From positions 744,001-808,000 of the forward strand of contig NZ_CP023691.1 of the NCBI RefSeq assembly GCF_008704855.1: 64,000 nt of DNA. Direction: 5' to 3'. The notes under the pieces were generated by a model that saw nothing but the letters and a program-made list of their open reading frames with translations, was not told where the DNA came from and ran no database searches. This DNA comes from Streptomyces platensis (GTDB lineage Bacteria > Actinomycetota > Actinomycetes > Streptomycetales > Streptomycetaceae). Below, piece after piece: positions 58,487 through 64,000 of this stretch (position 1 is its first letter; each line of letters opens with the position of its first letter). The position numbers and the translations under genes are program-made.

Positions 58487-59281
58487 ATGCGTATCGCGCT
58501 GTGCCAGATGACGGCAACGAACGATCCGAAGGAGAACCTCGCGATCGTCCAGGACCAGGTCCGCCGTGCGGCACGCGAGGGGGCCCGGCTGGCAGTTCTT
58601 CCGGAGGCGGCCATGGTGCGGTTCGGGGCGGCGCTCGGGCAGGTGGCCGAGCCGCTGGACGGGCCGTGGGCGGAGGGGGTGCGGGCGGTGGCCCGGGAGA
58701 CCGGCGTGACCGTGGTGGCGGGCATGTTCACCCCGGCGGACGACGGGCGGGTGACCAACACCCTGCTGGCCACCGGGCCCGGGGTCGAGGAGTTCTACGA
58801 CAAGATCCATCTGTATGACGCCTTCGGGTTCCGGGAGTCCGACGCGGTCGCCCCCGGTAAGCGCGTGGTGACCATCGATGTCGACGGGGTCCGGGTGGGC
58901 CTGGCGACCTGCTACGACCTGCGCTTCCCCGAACTCTTCCGGGCCCACGCCGACGCGGGGGCCACGGTGTCGGTGCTGCCCGCCGCCTGGGCCGCGGGAC
59001 CGGGCAAGCGCGCACAGTGGGACCTGCTGGTGCGGGCGCGCGCCCTGGACGCGACGGTCTGGCTGGCGGCGGTCAATCAGGCCGCCCCGGATCCGCAGGC
59101 CGACCCGGAGGCCCCCACCAAGGCGCCGACCGGTGTCGGGCACAGCGCGCTGATCGGCCCCGACGGGACCGTACGCGGACAGCTGGGCGACCGGCCGGAC
59201 CTGCTCGTCGGGGACGTGGACACCGAGGAGACCGCCCGGGTGCGGCGGGCGGTGGCGGTGCTGGACAACCGGAGCCTGTAG
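58487..59281 (+). CDS. carbon-nitrogen hydrolase (nitrilase superfamily)
   Basis: A 264-residue amidase-type hydrolase with the complete Glu-Lys-Cys triad: Glu in LAVLPEAAMVRFG near residue 43, Lys in EEFYDKIHLYDAFGFRESD near 108, Cys in VGLATCYDLRFPELFRAH near 144. The MRIALCQM start is typical of the family (deaminated-glutathione amidase or omega-amidase-like). Such enzymes hydrolyse small amides, so it may serve in nitrogen scavenging beside the asparagine operon; the exact substrate is open. ATG at 58487 is chosen because similarity starts there. Confidence 0.88.
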   Translation: MRIALCQMTATNDPKENLAIVQDQVRRAAREGARLAVLPEAAMVRFGAALGQVAEPLDGPWAEGVRAVARETGVTVVAGMFTPADDGRVTNTLLATGPGVEEFYDKIHLYDAFGFRESDAVAPGKRVVTIDVDGVRVGLATCYDLRFPELFRAHADAGATVSVLPAAWAAGPGKRAQWDLLVRARALDATVWLAAVNQAAPDPQADPEAPTKAPTGVGHSALIGPDGTVRGQLGDRPDLLVGDVDTEETARVRRAVAVLDNRSL

Positions 59282-59351
59282 GCGGGCCCGGGCCCGTGCA
59301 CCGCGTCCGCCGTCCCTGACGGGGCGTCAACCCGGGACGCGCCGCAGCCGC

Positions 59352-59990
59352 TCAGCGGTCGGTGCGGATCACCACCGCCAGCGTGCGCGGACCGTGCACC
59401 CCCTCGACCCGCTCCAGCTCGATGTCAGAGGTGGCCGAGGGGCCGCTGATCAGGGTGATCGGATGCTCCGGCGTCAACTGCGCCACCGCCTCCGGCACTC
59501 CGGTCCGCACCGACGACAGCTCGACGACACAGACATGCAGATCGGGGACGAGGGTCAGTGCGCGCCGCCCCTGATCCGCGGCGGCGCCGTCCAGGAAGAT
59601 GGTGCCGGTCTCGGCGCAGCTGACGGCGGAGCCCGTCACCACCCCGTCCAGCGCATCGAGCGAGGGCGCCGGCACCTCCGCGGAATCCGTCACGGTCTCC
59701 CCGTCGAACCCGGCCAGCCAGGCCGGATCGAGCCCCGGGGGCACCCCGATCTTCCGTGCACCGTGCGTATGCAGCACCTCGGCGAGCACCGCCGCGGTGG
59801 TTGCGGCGGTGCAGGTGCGGACCTGTGCCCGGTAGTCGACGAGCCGGTCGACGAAGAGAGCGAGCCGCTCCTCGTCGGGGAGCGAGCGGCCGGTGCGATA
59901 GCCGCGGGGGACGGTCACTTCGGGCCCGTCGGAGAGGGCCAGGGCGTCCCGGACACGGCGGAGCACCGTCTCCCGTGCGGTCGCGGTCAT
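59352..59990 (-). CDS. lutC: lactate utilization protein C (LUD domain)
   Basis: A 212-residue LUD-domain protein: ARETVLRRVRDALAL at the start, VPPGLDPAWLAG, GVVTGSAVSCAETGTIFLDG and LTLVPDLHVCVV, typical of LutC. In Bacillus LutABC oxidises L-lactate to pyruvate with an Fe-S, flavin-free system. Third gene of the minus-strand operon; its start overlaps the lutB stop by 4 bp. Confidence 0.9.
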   Translation of the reverse strand: MTATARETVLRRVRDALALSDGPEVTVPRGYRTGRSLPDEERLALFVDRLVDYRAQVRTCTAATTAAVLAEVLHTHGARKIGVPPGLDPAWLAGFDGETVTDSAEVPAPSLDALDGVVTGSAVSCAETGTIFLDGAAADQGRRALTLVPDLHVCVVELSSVRTGVPEAVAQLTPEHPITLISGPSATSDIELERVEGVHGPRTLAVVIRTDR

Positions 59991-61576
59991 GATTCCTCCT
60001 GCGGGGCGTCGTCGGTGTGCGGGGCGTCGTCGGTGTGCCGGGCGCCTTCTTCGGCCGCGGCCCGCATCGCGGCGGCGCCCTCGGCGGAGGCGAACCAGGA
60101 GCGGAAGGTCTGCTTGGGCGGGGCGGGAGTGTCCCGGCTGTCGCTCCAGCCGTTGAGCGGCGGGGGCAGACGGGAGAGGGTGCCGTCCCGCCCCGCCGGC
60201 ACACGTCCGAGCCCGGCCGCCTTCTGGGCGGCGGTGAACAGCCCGGGCCGCTTCATGACCGCGGCCGCGGCCTTCATCGCCAGCTTCTCCGCGGTCGTTC
60301 CGGACTGTTCGGTGTGCTGGTGGCGCAGCTCGACGAGGAGCGACGGAATGTCGATCTTCACCGGGCAGGCGTCGAAGCAGGCTCCGCACAGGCTGGAGGC
60401 GTACGGCAGCGAGCTGTTGGGATCGTTCTTGGCGCCGTGCATACCGGCCAGCTGCGGGGTGAGCACCGCACCGATCGGGCCGGGGTACGTCGATCCGTAG
60501 GCATGGCCGCCCGTCCGCTCGTAGACCGGGCAGACGTTGAGACAGGCCGAGCAGCGGATGCAGTTGAGGGCCGCGCGCCCGATCCGGTCCGCGAGCGCCG
60601 CCGTCCGCCCGTTGTCGAGCAGCACGAGATGGAACTCCTGCGGGCCGTCGCCCGGCGTCACGCCCGTCCACAGCGAGGTGTAGGGGTTCATCCGCTCACC
60701 GGTCGAGGAGCGCGGGAGCAACTGGAGGAAGACCTCCAGGTCCTGGAAGCGGGGCAGGACCTTCTCGATGCCCATGACGGTGATCAGCATCTCGGGCAGG
60801 GTCAGACACATCCGGCCGTTGCCCTCGGACTCGACCACCGCCAGGGTGCCGGTCTCGGCGATGCCGAAGTTGGCGCCGGAGACGGCCACCTTGGTCGTCA
60901 TGAACTTCTCGCGCAGGAACGCGCGCGCCGCGGCGGCGAGCCGGGCGGGGTCGGCGTCCAATGCGGGGTCGACGCCCGGGATGTGCCGGAGGAAGATCTC
61001 CCTGATCTCCTCGCGGTTGCGGTGGATCGCGGGCACCAGGATGTGTGACGGCCGGTCGTCGGCGAGCTGCACGATCAGCTCGGCCAAGTCGGTTTCCAGC
61101 GCCGCGATTCCCTGGCTCGCCAGATGCTCGTTGAGGCCGATCTCCTGCGTGGCCATCGACTTGACCTTGAGGATCTCGTCGCTGCCGGTCTCCCGCACCA
61201 GCCGGGTGACGATCTCGTTCGCCTCGACGCCGTCCCGTGCCCAGTGGACGGTGCCGCCGCGCTCGGTGACCTTCCGCTCCAGCTGCTCCAGCAGTTCGGG
61301 CAGCCGGTTCATGGTGTCGGTCTTGATCGCCGAGCCGGTGTCGCGCAGCTGCTCCCAGTCGGGCAGTTCGCCGGTGACGGCGAGCCGCTTGGCGCGGATG
61401 GAGTGGGTGGCCTTGCCCAGGTTGCGGCGCAGTTGCTCGTTGCCCAACTCGTCATGGGCGGCCCGGGGGAAGCTGCGCTCACCGCGCAGATGGCCCGTCC
61501 CGTACGGGGAGCGTGGGGGGACGGCCGGCATGCCGAGGAAGGTGCCCTGCGTCGCGGGGCCGGTCGGACTGCTCAT
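59987..61576 (-). CDS. lutB: lactate utilization iron-sulfur protein B
   Basis: A 529-residue protein. An LUD domain (residues about 70-310; DEILKVKSMATQEIGLNEHL, GIAETGTLAVVESEGNGRM) is followed by two 4Fe-4S clusters: CIRCSACLNVCPVYERTGG near 340 and CGACFDACPVKIDIP near 393. The C-terminal tail is extended by about 50 residues compared with Bacillus LutB and ends in a short HTDDAP repeat. It is the core electron-transfer subunit of lactate oxidation. Start overlaps the lutA stop by 4 bp. Confidence 0.92.
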   Translation of the reverse strand: MSSPTGPATQGTFLGMPAVPPRSPYGTGHLRGERSFPRAAHDELGNEQLRRNLGKATHSIRAKRLAVTGELPDWEQLRDTGSAIKTDTMNRLPELLEQLERKVTERGGTVHWARDGVEANEIVTRLVRETGSDEILKVKSMATQEIGLNEHLASQGIAALETDLAELIVQLADDRPSHILVPAIHRNREEIREIFLRHIPGVDPALDADPARLAAAARAFLREKFMTTKVAVSGANFGIAETGTLAVVESEGNGRMCLTLPEMLITVMGIEKVLPRFQDLEVFLQLLPRSSTGERMNPYTSLWTGVTPGDGPQEFHLVLLDNGRTAALADRIGRAALNCIRCSACLNVCPVYERTGGHAYGSTYPGPIGAVLTPQLAGMHGAKNDPNSSLPYASSLCGACFDACPVKIDIPSLLVELRHQHTEQSGTTAEKLAMKAAAAVMKRPGLFTAAQKAAGLGRVPAGRDGTLSRLPPPLNGWSDSRDTPAPPKQTFRSWFASAEGAAAMRAAAEEGARHTDDAPHTDDAPQEES

Positions 61577-62340
61577 CGGGCGGCCTCCGTCAGGACGTGC
61601 GGCGCGGTGCGGGTGGCAGCGAGGATCTGGGCCAGGTGCAGGGTCCGCTTACCGGACCTGATGCGCGAGAGACCACCGCCGATATGCATCAGACAGGACG
61701 AGTCGCCCGCCGTGCACACCGCGGCCCCGGTGCCGGTGATGTGGTCCATCTTGTCCCGCAGCATCGCGGTGGAGGTCTCGGCGTTCTTGACCGCGAAGGT
61801 GCCTCCGAAGCCGCAGCAGGCGTCGGCCTCGGGCAGCTCCACCAGGTCGATGCCCTCGACGGCGCGCAGCAGCCGCAGCGGCTTCTCGCCGACCCGCAGC
61901 ATCCGCAGCGAGTGACAGGTGGGGTGGTAGGTCACCCGGTGCGGGAAGTACGCGCCGACGTCGGTCAGGTCGAGGACATCGACGAGGAACTCGGACAGCT
62001 CGTACGTCTTGGTCCGTACGGCGGCCACACCGGCGCGGAGGGCCGCGTCCCCGTAGCGTTCGGCGACGATCTCGTGCTGATGACGGACCGAGCCCGCGCA
62101 GGAGCCCGACGGCACCACCACGGCCTCGATCGCCGGGTCGCCGAACTGTTCGGCGAAGTTCCGCACCAGCGGCACCGGTTCACGCTGGTAGCCGGTGTTG
62201 ACATGCATCTGGCCGCAGCAGGTCTGCTGCGGCGGGAAGACCACGTCATGGCCCAGACGGGCCAGGAGTACCGCGGTGGATTTCACCGCCTCCGGGAAGA
62301 GCGTGTCTCCCAGACAGGTGGCGAAGAGGGCGATGCGCAT
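61573..62340 (-). CDS. lutA: lactate utilization Fe-S protein A (CCG domains)
   Basis: A 255-residue protein with the two CCG cysteine-rich domains of LutA/GlcF: QQTCCGQMHVNTGY near residue 38 and EADACCGFGGTFAVKNAETS near 175, with THPTCHSLRML-like ligands (YHPTCHSLRML) before the latter. It binds Fe-S clusters and accepts lactate electrons together with LutB. MRIALFATCLGDTLFPEAV at 62340 is the natural start. First gene of lutABC, divergent from the lactate permease. Confidence 0.92.
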   Translation of the reverse strand: MRIALFATCLGDTLFPEAVKSTAVLLARLGHDVVFPPQQTCCGQMHVNTGYQREPVPLVRNFAEQFGDPAIEAVVVPSGSCAGSVRHQHEIVAERYGDAALRAGVAAVRTKTYELSEFLVDVLDLTDVGAYFPHRVTYHPTCHSLRMLRVGEKPLRLLRAVEGIDLVELPEADACCGFGGTFAVKNAETSTAMLRDKMDHITGTGAAVCTAGDSSCLMHIGGGLSRIRSGKRTLHLAQILAATRTAPHVLTEAAR

Positions 62341-62357
62341 AGAGCCTCCCTGGCGCT

Positions 62358-62372
62358 TATGGTCCGACCATA
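62358..62372. promoter_or_regulatory. LldR/LutR-type operator 1 (lutABC side)
   Basis: TATGGTCCGACCATA is a perfect 6-bp-arm palindrome around CCG, 18 bp upstream of the lutA start. It matches the TGGTnnnACCA core bound by FCD-GntR lactate regulators such as LldR. The regulator gene is not next to it in this window. Confidence 0.8.
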
Positions 62373-62408
62373 CTCCCCTCGAACCGAGAGAGAAAAGTAA
62401 GGACGCAG

Positions 62409-62423
62409 TTTGGTCCGACCTTA
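62409..62423. promoter_or_regulatory. LldR/LutR-type operator 2 (lactate permease side)
   Basis: TTTGGTCCGACCTTA shares the core TGGTCCGACC with operator 1, 51 bp away (about five helical turns). It abuts TTGACA at 62424-62429, a consensus -35 for the permease gene. Two phased sites allow looping repression of both divergent units. Confidence 0.8.
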
Positions 62424-62546
62424 TTGACATGCGACATCTTCGGTGGGCTACTGAGGGCCGATCGTCAGCCACACGGCGCCGCGATGGCCGGAACGGGACG
62501 TTCACCACCGGCCGGACGGCGCGCAGAACTCGATGAGGAGCACTCC

Positions 62547-64000
62547 GTGGCCACCACTCCGCCCGCTGCCCTGGCGGCCTACACCCCCGACGTGGCCGCC
62601 GTCGGGGACAGCCTCACCACCACCGCGCTACTGGGCCTGGCGCCCCTGGCGACCTTCTTCCTGCTGCTGATGGCGGCCAAGCGCTCCGCGCTGCACTCCG
62701 CCCTCGGCGCCCTGCTGACCGCACTCCTGGTCGCGGTCCTCGGCTACGGCATGCCGCTGCGGCTCGGCGCGCTGTCCGCCACCCAGGGCGCCGCCTTCGG
62801 CCTCTTCCCGGTGATGCTGATCGTCGTGTCGGCCATCTGGTTCTACGAACTCACCGTGGTCAGCCACCGTTTCGACGATCTGCGCCGCTCCTTCAACGCC
62901 GTCGGCCGCGGCGATCTGCGCATCCAGGCCATGCTCATCGCGTTCTGCTTCGGCGGACTGCTCGAAGCCCTGGCCGGCTTCGGCGCGCCCGTCGCGATCA
63001 CCGCCGCCATGCTGATGGCGCTCGGGCTGCCCCGGCTCACCTCGGCCGTCACCGTCCTGGTCGCCAACACCGCACCGGTCGCCTTCGGCGCCATGGCCAT
63101 CCCCATCACCACCGCGGGCAACCTCACCGGCATCCCCGCGGAGTCCCTCGCCGCGGTCATCGGCCGGCAGAGCCCGCTGCTCGCCCTCTTCGTTCCGCAG
63201 CTGCTGCTCTTCCTCGTCGACGGCCGGCGCGGTCTGCGGCAGCTGTGGCCCATCGCCCTGGCCACCGGCACCGTCTTCGCCCTGGCCCAGTTCTGGTGCT
63301 CGGCCCACTTCGCCTACGAACTCACCGATGTCGTCGCCGCGCTCGCCGGCTTCGGCGCCGCGGTGGTCATGCTGCGCTTCTGGACCCCCACGACACCGGA
63401 CGACCAGCGCTCCCAGGTCACGGCCGAACCGCTGACTCGCCGCCGCACCTTCCTGGCCGTACTGCCGTACCTCCTGGTCATTGCGGTCTTCGCGCTCGCC
63501 AAGCTCGACATCGGCGGACTCGACATACCCGGGCTGCTCGGCTCCCTCACCGTCCAGCTCGACTGGCCCGGCCTCTACGGCAACCTCCTCGCCCCCGACG
63601 GCTCGCCCGCCGGCAGCGCCGTCTACAAGCTGGAGGTCCTGGCCAATCCCGGCACCCTGCTGCTGCTCTCCGGGCTCCTGGTGATGCTGATCTACAGCCG
63701 CGCGAAGGACGCCGACCGCTTCCCGATGACCGCCCGCTCGGGACTGTCCTGCGCCGGGCGCACCCTGCGGAACATGCGCACCGCCATCGCCACGGTCGCC
63801 ACCGTGATGGCCCTGAGCTACGTCATGAACCAGTCGGGGCAGACCCTCGCCATCGGCACCTGGCTCGCCGCCGCGGGCGGGCTCTTCGCCCTGCTCTCCC
63901 CCGTCCTCGGCTGGCTCGGCACCGCCGTGACCGGCTCGGACACCTCGTCGAACGCTCTGTTCGCCACCCTCCAGCAGACCGCCGGGAAGACCGCGGGCAT
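62547..64000 (+). CDS. lctP: L-lactate permease (partial, runs off the window)
   Basis: The first 484 codons are present, without a stop. GTG 62547 has RBS GAGGAG. The product is a LctP-type permease with many helices: LATFFLLLMAAKRSALHSALGALLTALLVAVLGY, FELTVVSHRFDDLRRSF-like (YELTVVSHRFDDLRRSFN), GGLLEALAGFGAPVAITAAML (the conserved motif), NTAPVAFGAMAIPITTA and, near the edge, GTAVTGSDTSSNALFATLQ. It imports L-lactate with protons and supplies LutABC. Only the C-terminal 40 or so residues should be missing. Confidence 0.93.
   Translation, partial: MATTPPAALAAYTPDVAAVGDSLTTTALLGLAPLATFFLLLMAAKRSALHSALGALLTALLVAVLGYGMPLRLGALSATQGAAFGLFPVMLIVVSAIWFYELTVVSHRFDDLRRSFNAVGRGDLRIQAMLIAFCFGGLLEALAGFGAPVAITAAMLMALGLPRLTSAVTVLVANTAPVAFGAMAIPITTAGNLTGIPAESLAAVIGRQSPLLALFVPQLLLFLVDGRRGLRQLWPIALATGTVFALAQFWCSAHFAYELTDVVAALAGFGAAVVMLRFWTPTTPDDQRSQVTAEPLTRRRTFLAVLPYLLVIAVFALAKLDIGGLDIPGLLGSLTVQLDWPGLYGNLLAPDGSPAGSAVYKLEVLANPGTLLLLSGLLVMLIYSRAKDADRFPMTARSGLSCAGRTLRNMRTAIATVATVMALSYVMNQSGQTLAIGTWLAAAGGLFALLSPVLGWLGTAVTGSDTSSNALFATLQQTAGKTAG

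Overview
The window comes from a high-GC actinomycete, almost certainly a Streptomyces. The evidence is the very high third-codon GC, many GTG starts, dense ATGA/GTGA/TGATG start-stop overlaps, and typical Streptomyces families (DUF6328, DUF6381, STAS, Rv1733c-like, UdgB). I see no rRNA, tRNA, CRISPR array, prophage or intact insertion sequence.

Region by region. (1) 1-2293: the end of a xylose/ribose-type sugar ABC transporter (binding protein tail, ATPase, permease). (2) 2473-12653: a dormancy/hypoxia island like the DosR regulon of Mycobacterium tuberculosis and the OsdR genes of S. coelicolor. It has two universal stress proteins, a DUF1876 protein, nicotinate phosphoribosyltransferase, a PPK2 kinase, a DevS-like GAF histidine kinase, a DevR-like response regulator, an Rv1733c-like membrane protein, a HAD phosphatase and a GH65 gene. 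The GH65 gene is cut at a deletion junction and runs into the tail of a STAS gene. (3) 12515-19610: a secreted M9 collagenase, an M24 aminopeptidase P with a GntR regulator, a family-5 uracil-DNA glycosylase and a decayed MFS exporter gene. (4) 19702-29736: ten genes whose types, sizes and partly order match the KstR2 (HIP, steroid ring C/D) cluster of M. tuberculosis: two SDRs, EchA20, IpdA, IpdB, IpdC, FadA6, an IpdF-like SDR and two acyl-CoA dehydrogenases. Each of its two divergent promoter regions carries a near-perfect KstR2-type palindrome. (5) 29826-38572: a lipoprotein, a PadR regulator, a FUSC exporter, a ClpC-like unfoldase with a DUF6328 membrane protein, a helical-repeat membrane protein and a DUF6381 protein.

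(6) 38775-46965 is the most unusual block. Six tightly packed plus-strand genes encode a DNA/RNA non-specific endonuclease, an alpha/beta hydrolase, a P-loop ATPase with an odd Walker A (Arg for Lys), a 1005-residue STAND-type NTPase with a helical C-terminal half, a trypsin-like protease with an EAD-like N-terminus, and a second trypsin-like protease. None has a visible export signal. I read it as an intracellular, NTPase-gated conflict or defence system with several candidate effectors.

(7) 47008-52443: an NMT1/SsuA-type ABC importer beside a CitA/CitB-type two-component system. (8) 52605-58174: a GNAT gene, then an asparagine-use operon (FCD-GntR regulator, AnsP permease, SxxK-type asparaginase, aspartate ammonia-lyase) that would convert imported Asn to fumarate and two NH3. 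(9) 58487-64000: a nitrilase-superfamily hydrolase, then the lactate-use genes lutA-lutB-lutC divergent from an L-lactate permease that runs off the window. Two TGGTCCGACC operators lie between them.
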